A stretch of DNA of 40,703 nt from Pirellulales bacterium (GCA_016931075.1 JAFGFF010000280.1:1-40703), one strand, 5' to 3'. Shown: positions 16,231 to 29,586, numbered from the stretch's first letter. The notes: generated from the letters alone by a model not told the origin. A program made the numbers and translations.

Positions 16231-17898
16231 CTACCGTGAGCCACAGTCGTACAGCGACGAAGGGACGCTGGCCGGCGGGACTAGCCCTTCCAACAGGCCG
16301 GGCTCGTCGCCCGGGGGATCGATCGGGGCGACCACGGTGCGTTCGACGAAGCTCTGCAGACGCTTCGAGCGGATCGGATGCTGGAGCTTGCGGACCGCCT
16401 TGGCTTCGATCTGGCGGACCCGTTCCCGCGTGACCGAGAAGATCTTGCCCACTTCTTCCAGAGTGTAGGCGTAGCCGTCGGCCAGGCCGTACCGCAGGCG
16501 GATGATCTCGCGTTCCCGATAGTTCAGGGCCCCAAGCACGCCAGCGATCCGGTCCTTGAGCAGATCGCGATTCATGTCGTGCAGCGGATCGTCCTCGCGG
16601 TAGTCCTGGAGGAACTCGCCGAAGTAGCTGTCGTCATGATCGCCGACCGGCTGGTCCAGCGACAGGGGCTGATGGCTCATCTGCATCGCGCAGGCGGCCT
16701 CCTCGACGCTCACGCCGGCAGCCCGGGCCGTCTCTTCGAGGCTCGGCTCGCAGCCCTTTTCCTGGACGAGGTCGCGGGTGACCGCGCGGACCTTGCTCAT
16801 GGTCTCGATCATGTGGACGGGCACGCGGATCGTGCGGCTCTGGTCGGCGATCGCCCGTGTGATGGCCTGGCGAATCCACCACGTCGCGTAGGTCGAGAAC
16901 TTGTAGCCTCGCTGGTGTTCGAACTTTTCGACCGCCCGCATCAGGCCCGTGTTCCCCTCCTGGATCAGGTCGAGGAAGCTCAGCCCCCGGTTGCGGTAGC
17001 GTTTGGCGATCGACACGACGAGCCTCAGGTTGCCGGCCGAGAGCGTCCGCCGGGCCGCTTCGTGTTCCCTCTTCAAGGTGGCGATCAGGGCAACCCGTCG
17101 TTGGAGCGTGGCCGGGCTCTCCAGCGTAATCCGCATCAGGTAGACAAGCTCCTTGCGCATCTCCTGGACCGCCGAGACCGCGTCGGGGTTGTGTTCCAGG
17201 TCGGCCAGTTGCTCTTTCAGGCTCTTCATCCGGGCGGCGATCCGTTCGAGCTTCTCCTGGAAAGGCAGAAGCCGTTGGGTCCGCAGGCCGAACTCCTCGA
17301 CCAGCCGGGCCGCCTTGTGGCGTCGGCGTACGATCCGCCGCCAGGCCTCGCGCCGCTCGGGCATCGGCCGGCGTCGATCGATCGCTACGCCGAAATCTCG
17401 CTGGTTAAGCAATAGCAGGTTGCGCAACGTGTGGAGATTGGGCTCGAACAGCCGCATGATCCGCCGCTTCTCACGGACGTTGATCACCGAGACCTCAATG
17501 GTGCGGTCCAGTCGCAAGGCCCCGTCGCGGACCTTTTCGAGCAGTTCCATTGCTCCGTGCAACACGTAGTCGGTGGCCAGGATGCTCTGGCGGAACCGGG
17601 AACGGGCCTTCTCGATCCACTTCGCCGCGGAAACCTCCTCCTGCCGGTTCAACAACGGAATCTCGCCCATCTGCATCAGGTAGATCCGGACCGGATCGTC
17701 GATGTGGGCGCCAGCGCCGGTCAAGCCCAACGAATCATCCGACCCGTCGTCCGGATCACGGGAACGGACTGCCTTGACCGACGATCGGGTGGATCGAGCG
17801 GTCTGGGCGCCGTTGCGGCCGGACGGGGAGTCTTGGGCGACGGCAGAGGGCCTCGAAACGGACGGCTTCTTGCTTGCGATCTTGCGACGTCGGGGCAC
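16231..17898 (-). CDS. RNA polymerase sigma-70 family factor (RpoD-like, without region 1.1)
   Basis: 555 residues from GTG 17898, chosen because GAGG lies 8 nt upstream; an earlier in-frame start adds only low-complexity sequence. Order: basic/serine-rich N-terminus (1-70), region 1.2 ([20 protein letters not shown], about 92-111), a long helical non-conserved insert (about 125-280), region 2 ([16 protein letters not shown] and [12 protein letters not shown], about 285-350), region 3, and region 4.2 with the helix-turn-helix ([17 protein letters not shown], about 485-501). It directs RNA polymerase to -10/-35 promoters. No region 1.1 is seen, so it may be a group 2 rather than the housekeeping factor. 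It has its own terminator and sits as a single gene. Confidence 0.9.
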   Translation of the reverse strand: MPRRRKIASKKPSVSRPSAVAQDSPSGRNGAQTARSTRSSVKAVRSRDPDDGSDDSLGLTGAGAHIDDPVRIYLMQMGEIPLLNRQEEVSAAKWIEKARSRFRQSILATDYVLHGAMELLEKVRDGALRLDRTIEVSVINVREKRRIMRLFEPNLHTLRNLLLLNQRDFGVAIDRRRPMPERREAWRRIVRRRHKAARLVEEFGLRTQRLLPFQEKLERIAARMKSLKEQLADLEHNPDAVSAVQEMRKELVYLMRITLESPATLQRRVALIATLKREHEAARRTLSAGNLRLVVSIAKRYRNRGLSFLDLIQEGNTGLMRAVEKFEHQRGYKFSTYATWWIRQAITRAIADQSRTIRVPVHMIETMSKVRAVTRDLVQEKGCEPSLEETARAAGVSVEEAACAMQMSHQPLSLDQPVGDHDDSYFGEFLQDYREDDPLHDMNRDLLKDRIAGVLGALNYREREIIRLRYGLADGYAYTLEEVGKIFSVTRERVRQIEAKAVRKLQHPIRSKRLQSFVERTVVAPIDPPGDEPGLLEGLVPPASVPSSLYDCGSR

Positions 17899-18371
17899 GG
17901 TGCGATCCTCAGTGAGCGAATGTGGCGGTGACGGCAGCGCTAGGGAGCGTCGAGCATGACGCTCGCTCTGGGCTGGTGGCTGATCCTGCAGCTTGGGTGC
18001 CAATCGCCTTGGGCACCCGACCGCATCGCCATAAACCATTGATTAGAAAAGACCTAGGACTCGCTGCCCCCTCGGCTCGCCACGGGCCGCACACGGGGCG
18101 TTGTCTTTATGCAACCCTCGGGCACGCCGGGATGTTGCTTCGGGGCATCATCGGGCCCAACCCTCGGGCCTGTCGCCCCAGCAATCCCCGGTCGCGTCGT
18201 CGGCCCCGTCATCTCTCCCATAGGCTGCTTCGCAAACGATCCCCCCCTACATTTCATCCTCAGTGAATGTGAAAAAAACGTCAAATAATGGGGCGAGGGA
18301 CGGGGGGCAGGGGATGAGGCCAAGGGGGCAAAGAGGCTGGGCATGGCACCCGTCTTGAATGGCCTCGGTGA
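17899..18371 (-). other. Long spacer upstream of the sigma gene with two stem-loops
   Basis: No gene was recognised here. In the presumed leader of the sigma gene, GAGCGTC (17945-17951) can pair with GACGCTC (17958-17964), and GGGTGCC (17995-18001) with GGCACCC (18012-18018). They lie 47-120 nt before the start codon, where they could influence translation or mark a small RNA. No clear promoter was identified; the T-rich DNA around 18033-18055 is a weak candidate. Farther out the sequence is GC-rich and unremarkable. Confidence 0.4.
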
Positions 18372-18414
18372 GGAAAAGAAAAAGACGCCAAGGGCAGCTC
18401 ATCCGCCCTTGGCG
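18372..18414 (-). terminator. Rho-independent terminator after nifJ
   Basis: CGCCAAGGGC (18386-18395) pairs with GCCCTTGGCG (18405-18414), a 10-bp stem with a 9-nt loop. On the minus strand the hairpin is followed by CTTTTTCTTTTCC (to about 18372). It lies about 40 bp after the nifJ stop. Confidence 0.88.
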
Positions 18415-18453
18415 CCTGAATCGTGCTTGAAGTTCAACCTGGGAGGGACGTGT

Positions 18454-22056
<3,603 letters not shown>

Positions 22057-22099
22057 GGGTCCTCTCCTCAAGATATGGGAAGTGAGTCAGTGGGTTTTA

Positions 22100-22127
22100 A
22101 TAACAAATAACAATCGAACGCGGACAA
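22100..22127 (-). promoter_or_regulatory. Candidate nifJ promoter
   Basis: On the minus strand TTGTCC (22122-22127) and TGTTAT (22100-22105) are separated by 16 bp, 44 bp before the GTG start. The stretch is A/T-rich within GC-rich DNA. The match is moderate, so this is a guess rather than a firm call. Confidence 0.3.
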
Positions 22128-22913
22128 CCGGAACTGAAAACCCGTTCCCGATCGGCCGCCCCGAAAGGTCGGCTCCAACTAGGTAGGCGCCGCAACAGGA
22201 AAGTGTACGGCGCGGGCTGCCGAGCCTCGCCAGTCCGAAATAGTTGGGACTATCGGGGCGGGCAGGGGTCAGAATCCGGCGAAAACGCCTCACCCCAACG
22301 GACTACCGGCCAAGAAGACCAACCTCCTTGGTGGGGTCGTGTGGGCGGTCGGCCGCCTTGGCTTCCGGACTCGCCAGTCTCGCAACTTGCCGATTGAGGA
22401 GAACCGCCCCGGGGGAGCCTCCCCGTGGGCTTCGCCTCCCCGGCCAGTGGCCGATGGTGGAGTTTCTTCGGCTCCTGCCTCAACTTATCGCCTGGGCAGG
22501 AATCCCACAAGCCCTCCATTTTAGCAGTCCTAGCCAGGGAGGGAACACAGGGCAGAGCCGTCTTGGGGGGCTTGGCAAAAGCCCGGTTACTTCATGGCAA
22601 ATATCCCATAAGGCGGTTGAACGTGCCTAACATGCCCCCTCAAACGTGGACTATTTTGCCTTGGTTGGCCAATCGCACTGCCTTCCAAATCCCCCCGAGG
22701 GATTCCCCGGCTCACGGCTTGCCAACCGTTCTCTCACAAACGAGAATGGCCGGTCCGGTCCCGGGGGCGGTCGGGCAGTCTTGGAAATGAAGTAGCACTA
22801 TAGAGTGCAGCTATTTTCCCCAAAAGACTGGCCAGACAAAAGTCCATGTTCGAGTCATCGGCCGATCCGCTGATCGGCTGCAGCCGTGTCGCAACCGGCA
22901 TAGAGGTAGACGA
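22128..22913. other. Long non-coding spacer between divergent nifJ and the phosphate transporter gene
   Basis: About 790 bp with no gene I could support; short frames here have no family resemblance and atypical composition. It should carry regulatory sites for both divergent genes. One small symmetrical site is GCACT/AGTGC around ATAG at 22795-22808, 105 bp before the transporter start. No riboswitch or small RNA was recognised. Confidence 0.45.
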
Positions 22914-24536
22914 ATGCCCGACTTTGTCTTCATGGCAATGGCCATCGGTCTGGCGATGTTGGTCTGGGACTGCATCGAGGTAGGCCGAAACGACGCGGCC
23001 AATTTGGTCAACGCGGTCTTCGGCGCCCGCGTGCTGCGCCGCCGTGTGGCCGTGCTCATCGCCGGGACGGCCGTGGTTCTCGGGGCCTCGTTCTCCGAAT
23101 CGGTGATCGAGACGGCCCGAAAGGGCATCTTCGATCCCAAGGTCCTGACCATCGAGACGGCCATTGCCATCTACGTGAGCGTCTACTTCGTCGACACGGT
23201 TCTCCTGTACGGCTTTTCCGGGTTTGGAATGCCCGTCAGCACGACGGCGTGCCTCGTCTTCGAGCTGGTCGGCGCTTCGTTCTTCCTGGCCGGTCCAGAC
23301 AACGTGAAATGGAGCAAGGTCGGATCAGTCGTCGAGGCGATTATCGCCTCGATTGCGATCAGCCTTTTGGCGTCGTTCATGGTAATGCGCGTCTTTCGCG
23401 GGGCCATCCGTGACAAGGCCAAGGACCGCGAAACCGTGTTGTTGCACGGCCCCTGGATCGCCGGGGCCATCTTCACCTGGCTGACCTGGTTCATGGTCTT
23501 CAAGGGACTCAAAGGCGTCGCACTGGTCAAGATGCTCAAGGCGGGAACCTTCGACGTTCACGGCGAGTGGCTTGTCCTGATGGTTCTATGGGGGCTCTAT
23601 ACGTTGGTTGTCCACCTGGTCCTCGTCCTCACGCACCAGCGGGGCTATAAGTACCTTTTCGCCGTCACGGCCGTGGTGGGAATGATCTGCATGGCGTTCG
23701 CCTTCGGGCAGAACGACCTGGCCAACGCGGCCTCGCCCGGGCTGGCCAGCTATGAACTGTACAAACACGGCGGTGAACCAACCGACTTGGCCAAGCTGGC
23801 CACCGAGATCCCCATTGACATTTGGAAGCTAGCCGGCTGCGGCATCCTAATGGCCTCAGGCATGTTCACGACCTACGCCCAGCGGGTCACCCGCGCGGAG
23901 GTGAATACGGGCAGCCAATTCGACCAGGTTGCCCTGTATGCCCCGAACTGGTGCCGGCGACTTGCCCGACTGTTCCTTGGTTGGCGCAAACCACAAAGGG
24001 CCCTTGCCCCCGAGGTCGGCCTAAGTGAAGAAGGCAAGAAGATCCACTACGACACGCTCCGGGCCTCGGTCATCACGGGCGTCAGCGCCAGCGTGATCGC
24101 GTTTGCCTCCGGTCGCGGACTGCCCGTCTCGACGACTTACGTGGCCTTTGCCGCCGTGTTGGGCACCGGCCTGGCCGATCGGGTCTTCGCTCGAGGCGAC
24201 GCCGACCTGAAGCTCGGCCGAGCCATTTGGGTCATCTCCTGTTGGTTCATCGCCCCGGTGATCGCCATTGTCGCCACCGGCTGCGTGGCCCTGCTCGTGA
24301 GCAAACTGGCCGTGGGCGGCTTGGTCCTGTGCATCGTGCTGAACCTGGGCGTTCGAACTTTGTTTCGCCATCGGGCCGACGCCCACGAGAAACGTTATCA
24401 CTCCACCACGGGCAATACCCGCGCCCCACAGCCGGCAGCCCCCCAAGGTGCGGAGTCCCCCCACTGTCCGGAACCACCGACCGATCCTTCTCCGCCCGCC
24501 GCTTCGGACGATGCCACGCAGTCTCCGTCCAACTGA
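22914..24536 (+). CDS. PiT-family inorganic phosphate transporter
   Basis: 540 residues with about ten to twelve membrane segments. The duplicated PHO4/PiT signature is present: GRNDAANLVNAVFGARVL (24-41) and GQNDLANAASPGLA in the second half, plus GMPVSTTACLVFELVGAS and GLPVSTTYVAFAAVLGTG. PiT proteins move phosphate, often as a metal-phosphate complex, with protons or sodium across the inner membrane. A soluble loop lies around residues 345-380, and the last 60 residues are proline-rich and disordered. GAGG stands 8 nt before the ATG. No PhoU-like partner gene (DUF47) is adjacent. Sulfate is a less likely substrate, as some relatives carry it. Confidence 0.92.
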   Translation: MPDFVFMAMAIGLAMLVWDCIEVGRNDAANLVNAVFGARVLRRRVAVLIAGTAVVLGASFSESVIETARKGIFDPKVLTIETAIAIYVSVYFVDTVLLYGFSGFGMPVSTTACLVFELVGASFFLAGPDNVKWSKVGSVVEAIIASIAISLLASFMVMRVFRGAIRDKAKDRETVLLHGPWIAGAIFTWLTWFMVFKGLKGVALVKMLKAGTFDVHGEWLVLMVLWGLYTLVVHLVLVLTHQRGYKYLFAVTAVVGMICMAFAFGQNDLANAASPGLASYELYKHGGEPTDLAKLATEIPIDIWKLAGCGILMASGMFTTYAQRVTRAEVNTGSQFDQVALYAPNWCRRLARLFLGWRKPQRALAPEVGLSEEGKKIHYDTLRASVITGVSASVIAFASGRGLPVSTTYVAFAAVLGTGLADRVFARGDADLKLGRAIWVISCWFIAPVIAIVATGCVALLVSKLAVGGLVLCIVLNLGVRTLFRHRADAHEKRYHSTTGNTRAPQPAAPQGAESPHCPEPPTDPSPPAASDDATQSPSN

Positions 24537-24624
24537 AGCAGGATCCGGCGAGTAAAACGCGGCAGTAACAATTCTGCCTATTTCTTTCCTAAAACGACTC
24601 TTGAAGCGAGTTCCCAACCAGTCT

Positions 24625-24689
24625 AGGGTAGGAGTCGGAGGCATTTTCCTACGCTCGATTATCCCCACCGAATGCGGCAGTCCTACCCT
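24625..24689. repeat. Degenerate inverted repeat
   Basis: AGGGTAGGA (24625-24633) and TCCTACCCT (24681-24689) are perfect 9-bp inverted arms 47 bp apart, and similarity extends weakly inward. A further CCTA at about 24648 could pair with the left arm. It resembles a decayed relative of the hairpin-armed repeats elsewhere in the window. It lies 40 bp before the glycoside hydrolase start. Confidence 0.4.
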
Positions 24690-24728
24690 TCCCCATTTCC
24701 CCATTTCGGAACACAGGCTTAAGACGCA

Positions 24729-26831
24729 ATGCGAATCAAGCTTTCTCTCTCCATCTGTTTTTTTGCGCTGACGGTCTGGCCTTGGCTGGGCATGACAAAT
24801 CATGCTCAGGGGGCGGGACGCATCGTCGAGGACCTCTCCAAGGACTGGCGATTCTTCCGCGCCGACGAAGCTGGCGCCGAGAGCCGCGACTACCTGGGCG
24901 ACTCGAAGTGGGAGAAGGTCCAGCTCCCGCATTCCTGGAACGTCAAGGATACGTTCGACGACAAGCCAGGCTACTACCGAGGGATCGGCTGGTATCGCCG
25001 AACGTTTGACGTGCCCAAGGCGTGGGCCGGCTGGCGGATCGTCCTGCGGTTCGAGGCCGCCTGCCAGGTGGCCACCGTCTGGGTGAACGGCCAATTGCTG
25101 GGCGAGCACAAGGGCGCGTGGACCCCCTTCGAGTTCGATATCACCGAGTTGGTCGCCCCGGGCAGCAAGGACAACCTGGTGGCCGTTCGGGTCGACAACC
25201 GACGCCGCCGGGACGTGCCCCCGCACGGGATGGACTTCAACATCATGGGCGGCCTGCACCGCGAAGTCCGCCTGATTGCCAAGGACCCGGTTCACATCAC
25301 GTCGGTCTTCGCCCGGACGCCCAAGGTGTCAGAGGCCGAAGGCACGGTCCAGTGGACGGTCGATCTTCGCAACCAGAGTAGCCGGCCCAAGCAGGTCGAT
25401 GTGGCGGCCACGCTGACCGGTCCTGGGCTAGAGGAGCCGCTCACTGTCGTCTCGCCGGCGAAAACAATCGCGCCGGGCGAGGCAGTCGCGATCGAACAGA
25501 CGATGCCCACCGTGGCCCGACCGAAGCTCTGGTCACCCGATGAGCCGAATCTGTACGAAATGACCTTCCGCCTTCGCGCCGACGGCCGAGAGGTCGACGT
25601 CCAGCGCTGTCCGCTCGGCTTCCGCTGGTATCACTTCGACCCGGCTAAGGGCTTCTTCCTCAACGGGAAACACACGAAGCTCAAGGGCGTCAACCGGCAC
25701 GACGACTACCCGGGCATGGGCTGGTGCCTGCCGGCGTCGCGTCAGATCGCCGACATGAAGCTGATCAAGGAAATGGGTTCCAACTTCGTCCGTACGGCCC
25801 ACTATCCCCAACACCCGATCGTTCTGGAGACGTGCGATCGGCTGGGCCTGCTCGTATGGGAGGAAGTGCCCTTCGACGGCGAGACGGGCGCCGGGCCGAA
25901 ACGTTTGCCCTTCTACAACTCGCCCGACTTCGCCAGGACGCTCAAAGAAAACCTCCGCGAGACGATCCTCCGCGACCGGAACCACCCGTGCATCATCCTC
26001 TGGAGCCTGGGCAACGAGAACCTGGACGGCAGCCTGGACGGCAACAAGGTGCCCGCGCAGAGGGAGTGGGGCGCCGTGGTGAAACTCACCAAGGAACTGA
26101 AACAAATCGCTCACGACCTTGACCCGACGCGGCCCACGGCCGCCGCGATCAACAAGATTCCCAAGGGCGAAAAGTCGGGCTTGATCGAAGTGCTCGACGT
26201 GGTGGCTTACAACCTTTATTACGGCTGGTACTCGGGCAAGTTCGAGGACTTCGACAACACGCTCGACGAGTTCCACAAGAACCATCCGGACAAGCCGCTT
26301 ATTATCAGCGAGTACGGAGTCGGCGTCGAGCGAGGCCGACACACGACGACACCCAAACGACAGGATTTCTCCGAGGAATGGGGCTGCCGGTTCCATGAGC
26401 ACTACTGGCGGGCGATCGACGAGCGACCCTTTGTCGCGGGCAGCCTCGTCTGGAACGTGTTCGACTTCGCCGCCGAGCACCGGGTCAAGAAACAGACGAT
26501 TCCCCACATGAATCAGAAGGGCCTGTTCACGTTCGACCGCACGCCCAAGGACGTCTATTACTACTACAAGAGCCAATGGACCGACGAGCCGATGGTCTAC
26601 ATCGTCTCGCACACGTGGACCAAGCGCAAGCCGGGCGTCACGCCGATTCGGGTCTATAGCAACGCCGACAAGGTCGAGCTGTTCCTGGGCGGCAAGAGCC
26701 TCGGCGTCAAAAAACGCGGCGCGGCGTTCCTCTGGGACGTGCCCTTGGCCGAAGGCGACAACGCGCTCCGGGCCAAAGCGAGCAAGGCCGGAAAGACGGT
26801 CGTCGACGAACTCGAAATCCAGGGCAAGTGA
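24729..26831 (+). CDS. Secreted glycoside hydrolase family 2 (beta-galactosidase/glucuronidase type)
   Basis: 700 residues. Signal peptide 1-28 (cleavage near HAQG), then the GH2 sugar-binding jelly roll (about 30-185), immunoglobulin-like domain (about 190-300), and TIM barrel (about 305-610), ending with a DUF4982-like domain (about 620-700). Catalytic residues are visible: acid/base E430 in SLGNEN and nucleophile E528 in PLIISEYGVG; GVNRHDDYPGMG and FVRTAHYP are further GH2 marks. It should split beta-linked sugars from polysaccharides outside the cytoplasm; galactoside or glucuronide cannot be told by eye. No sugar transporter is adjacent. A XylR-type regulator lies 3 kb downstream on the opposite strand. 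Confidence 0.93.
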   Translation: MRIKLSLSICFFALTVWPWLGMTNHAQGAGRIVEDLSKDWRFFRADEAGAESRDYLGDSKWEKVQLPHSWNVKDTFDDKPGYYRGIGWYRRTFDVPKAWAGWRIVLRFEAACQVATVWVNGQLLGEHKGAWTPFEFDITELVAPGSKDNLVAVRVDNRRRRDVPPHGMDFNIMGGLHREVRLIAKDPVHITSVFARTPKVSEAEGTVQWTVDLRNQSSRPKQVDVAATLTGPGLEEPLTVVSPAKTIAPGEAVAIEQTMPTVARPKLWSPDEPNLYEMTFRLRADGREVDVQRCPLGFRWYHFDPAKGFFLNGKHTKLKGVNRHDDYPGMGWCLPASRQIADMKLIKEMGSNFVRTAHYPQHPIVLETCDRLGLLVWEEVPFDGETGAGPKRLPFYNSPDFARTLKENLRETILRDRNHPCIILWSLGNENLDGSLDGNKVPAQREWGAVVKLTKELKQIAHDLDPTRPTAAAINKIPKGEKSGLIEVLDVVAYNLYYGWYSGKFEDFDNTLDEFHKNHPDKPLIISEYGVGVERGRHTTTPKRQDFSEEWGCRFHEHYWRAIDERPFVAGSLVWNVFDFAAEHRVKKQTIPHMNQKGLFTFDRTPKDVYYYYKSQWTDEPMVYIVSHTWTKRKPGVTPIRVYSNADKVELFLGGKSLGVKKRGAAFLWDVPLAEGDNALRAKASKAGKTVVDELEIQGK

Positions 26832-26849
26832 GGTAACCGCTCACAACCC

Positions 26850-26928
26850 GCGGAAAAGGTACCAGGCACCTTTTGTGCAAAGCACCCGAAGGGCCGTTCC
26901 GGCAAAAGGTGCCTGGTACCTTTTCCGC
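26850..26928. repeat. REPIN-like inverted repeat, family C
   Basis: Perfect 26-bp inverted arms lie at 26850-26875 and 26903-26928 with a 27-bp centre. Each arm is a hairpin: AAAAGGT (26854-26860) pairs with ACCTTTT (26868-26874). It sits 18 bp after the glycoside hydrolase stop and 31 bp before the next start. The T-run after each small hairpin means it could also terminate transcription in either direction. It overlaps a longer in-frame extension of the next gene, one reason to reject that extension. Confidence 0.88.
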
Positions 26929-26959
26929 CTTGACGCCCCGATCACGGAGCGATGGACCG

Positions 26960-28294
26960 ATGGAAAACCAGCCGGAGACAGCACGACGCGGACCCGTGCG
27001 GGCCCTTTTGGCCCTGCTCGGGCCGGGCCTGTTCCTGATCGGCTACAACATCGGCACCGGCAGCGTCACGACGATGGCCAAGGCCGGCTCGTCGTGGGGA
27101 ATGCAGTTGACGTGGACGGTCCTGCTGTCCTGCATTTTCGCCTTCCTCGGAATCGTCCTTTTCGGGCGCTACACGCTGGCCACGGGCGACACGATCCTCT
27201 ACGCGATCCGGCGGCGACTGCCCTACGGAACGCCGATCAGCCTGTTCATCATGGCCACCCTGATTCTAGCCGAGTTCGCCGGAGTCGCCGGCTTGACGGC
27301 CATCATCGTCGACTTACTATGCGAATGGAGTCGAGCGATTGCCGGCGCGTCGCTGGATAGCATCAAGGCGGCGAATACCGATACCGACTTCCTGCGACGA
27401 GCGTTCACCGTGGGTAGTCTACGGCTGACTTATGTTGTAGGCATCTGTGCCGTGGTAGGCATCATTCTGTGGAAGGGGAGGTATGCGTTTCTCGAAACGC
27501 TCCTGGCCGTGCTGGTGGCCGTCATGGGCGTCTGCTTCCTGGTCACGGCCGTTTTGCTCGTTCCCTCTTGGCGAGAAATTCTCGCCGGTCTCGTGCCTGG
27601 AATCCCAGACGACCCGGAGGCAATGAAGATCGTCGCCGGCATGTCGGGCACTACGTTCAGCACGGCAGTGCTCTATTGCCGCAGCATCACCCTAAAGGCA
27701 AAAGGGTGGGGACCTGAACAGGGCTCCAGAGCTTGGCTCGACGCCGGGGTGTCGGCCGTCAGTATGTTTTTCCTAAGCATTGCGGTGATGATCTGCGCCG
27801 CGGGCACGCTCTTCATCGCGCATACACCGGTCGAAAAGACAGTCGATATGGTTCTCCTGCTCGAACCGTTGGCTGGCAACTTGGCCTTGTCCCTGTTTGT
27901 TATCGGTATCGTGGGAGCTGGCCTGTCCAGCCTGTTTCCGACCATCCTGATCGCGCCCTGGCTGATTTCCGATTTCCGGGGACGGCCGATTGATCCCAAG
28001 TCGTGGATCAACCGCACATTCGTCGTCTTGGGGATCTTGTTTGGTTTGGCGGGGCCGCTTCTGGGATTTGATCCAGTGTGGCTGATGACGGCCACCATGG
28101 CGCTGCTGGCTGTTGTTACACCGTTCTCGATGATTGCGATCACCGTGCTTCTGAATCAGAAGCACGTCGGGGTTTATCGCAATCCGTGGTGGATGAATGT
28201 AGGCTGCGTTGCCGCCTTGGTGTTTTCCGTGGTGATGCAGGTCTTTGCGGTCATTGCCTTTGCGAAAGAGGTCCAAGAGTTTTTTCAGAGTTGA
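26960..28294 (+). CDS. NRAMP-related membrane transporter lacking the canonical metal motifs
   Basis: 444 residues, about eleven membrane segments. The start is the ATG at 26960, with GGAG about 11 nt upstream; frames opening earlier run through the family C repeat. The N-terminal GPGLFLIGYNIGTGSVTTMA (21-40) aligns with helix 1 of NRAMP transporters, where DPGN normally binds metal, and residues 228-240 (GMSGTTFSTAVLY) align with helix 6, where MPH normally stands. Both motifs are changed, as in NRAMP-related proteins with altered or lost manganese/iron transport. The substrate is therefore unknown. It follows the glycoside hydrolase gene and precedes the aminotransferase, but an operon is doubtful because of the intervening repeat. 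Confidence 0.75.
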   Translation: MENQPETARRGPVRALLALLGPGLFLIGYNIGTGSVTTMAKAGSSWGMQLTWTVLLSCIFAFLGIVLFGRYTLATGDTILYAIRRRLPYGTPISLFIMATLILAEFAGVAGLTAIIVDLLCEWSRAIAGASLDSIKAANTDTDFLRRAFTVGSLRLTYVVGICAVVGIILWKGRYAFLETLLAVLVAVMGVCFLVTAVLLVPSWREILAGLVPGIPDDPEAMKIVAGMSGTTFSTAVLYCRSITLKAKGWGPEQGSRAWLDAGVSAVSMFFLSIAVMICAAGTLFIAHTPVEKTVDMVLLLEPLAGNLALSLFVIGIVGAGLSSLFPTILIAPWLISDFRGRPIDPKSWINRTFVVLGILFGLAGPLLGFDPVWLMTATMALLAVVTPFSMIAITVLLNQKHVGVYRNPWWMNVGCVAALVFSVVMQVFAVIAFAKEVQEFFQS

Positions 28295-28383
28295 GACAGG
28301 GGTAGGCGGCAACATTGGTGCTGGGAGTGATTGCCCCGGCCAGCTTGTAGCAAGGAATAGAAAGATTTGAGGGTGATAGAGCG

Positions 28384-29586
28384 ATGCCTGGACCTGGTTG
28401 GTATTGGATTGGCGAAGAAGAAAAGCGCGAGGTGCTCGATGTGATGGAGTCGGGCCATCTGGTCCGCTACGGCAAGCTGGACGATCCGGGCTTCAAGCAG
28501 AAGACGCGGCTCTTTGAGAAGGAGTTTGCCGAGTACAACGGCGCGCGGCACGCCCTGGCCACGGCCAGCGGCGCGACCGCCCTGGTCGCGGCGATGAAGG
28601 CGATGGGCTTGCGGCCCGGCGACGAGGTCATCGTGCCCGGCTACGGATTCGTGGCCACCTACAGCGCGGCCGTCTTCCTGGGCGTGGTGCCCGTGCTGGC
28701 CGAAATCGGCGACGACCTGAACCTCGATCCCGAGGACATCGAACGCCGTCTCACGCCGAAGACCAAGGCGATTGTGCCGATCCACATGTTGGGCAACCCA
28801 TGCAACATGGCGGCCATCATGGCAGTGGCCGACAAGCACGGCCTTCCCGTGCTCGAGGACGTCTGCCAAGCCACCGGCGGCACGTATCACGGCAGCAAGC
28901 TCGGCACGATCGGTCTGGCGGGCGTTTTCTCGTTCAACGCCTTCAAGGTCATCACGGCCGGCGACGGCGGAATGATCGTCACCGATTCGGCCGAACTCCA
29001 CGAGCGTGCTTTCAGCATGCACGACCAGGGCTATCACCCGTTCGAAGGCGCCAAACAGCCGGCCGTTCGGAACGAGCTAGGGCTGAAGCTGTGCATGACG
29101 GAACTTACCGCCGCCGTGGGTCGGGCGCAGCTCCGCAAACTGGATCAGATCTTGAGTACGCTGCGTCGGAAGAAGGCGAAACTCAAGGAGGCGATCGGTC
29201 CGATCCCCGGGGCCCGATTCCGCACGCTCAACGATCCTGAAGGGGAATGCGCCACGCTTTGCACCGTCCTCTTCGATCGGGCCGACGTGGCCGCCCGCGT
29301 GGCGTCGTTGCTGGAAACCCGCACCGTCGACAACACGGGCTGGCACGTCTACGACAGGATGGACCACTTCATGCGGTATCTGAAGGAGCAGGGCCGCCCG
29401 GCGGGCCAAGGAACGCTCCCACGGACCGACGACATCCTTGGCCGCTCGATTAACCTGAGCGTTGGCGTGGTAGACGGTGGACTGGGCGCCGCGTTCGGCA
29501 TCAACATCAATTCGACCGACGCGGAGATCGAACGGGCCGCCGAGCAGTTTCGTAATGCGTGTGCTCGGACGGCGAACGTTGCCTGA
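28384..29586 (+). CDS. DegT/DnrJ/EryC1/StrS-family PLP aminotransferase
   Basis: 400 residues, the family's usual size. It contains the substrate and cofactor-binding stretches ATASGATALVAAMKA (59-73), GYGFVATYSA, LEDVCQATGGTYHG (157-170, D159 contacts the pyridoxal ring) and FSFNAFKVITAGDGGM (182-197), where K188 should form the internal aldimine. Such enzymes transfer amino groups to keto-sugars for amino sugars of surface polysaccharides or antibiotics, or form amino-sugar-like acids. No sugar pathway genes are adjacent, so the substrate is open. GAGGGTGA lies about 7-11 nt before the ATG. The gene follows the NRAMP-related gene by 89 bp. Confidence 0.93.
   Translation: MPGPGWYWIGEEEKREVLDVMESGHLVRYGKLDDPGFKQKTRLFEKEFAEYNGARHALATASGATALVAAMKAMGLRPGDEVIVPGYGFVATYSAAVFLGVVPVLAEIGDDLNLDPEDIERRLTPKTKAIVPIHMLGNPCNMAAIMAVADKHGLPVLEDVCQATGGTYHGSKLGTIGLAGVFSFNAFKVITAGDGGMIVTDSAELHERAFSMHDQGYHPFEGAKQPAVRNELGLKLCMTELTAAVGRAQLRKLDQILSTLRRKKAKLKEAIGPIPGARFRTLNDPEGECATLCTVLFDRADVAARVASLLETRTVDNTGWHVYDRMDHFMRYLKEQGRPAGQGTLPRTDDILGRSINLSVGVVDGGLGAAFGININSTDAEIERAAEQFRNACARTANVA

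Noticed and set aside
24021-25295. 424-codon open frame on the minus strand
   Set aside because: It runs across the ends of two well-supported plus-strand genes and their spacer.
26873-26959. Longer N-terminus for the NRAMP-related gene
   Set aside because: The extra codons are made of the family C repeat and a hydrophilic stretch with no ribosome site.
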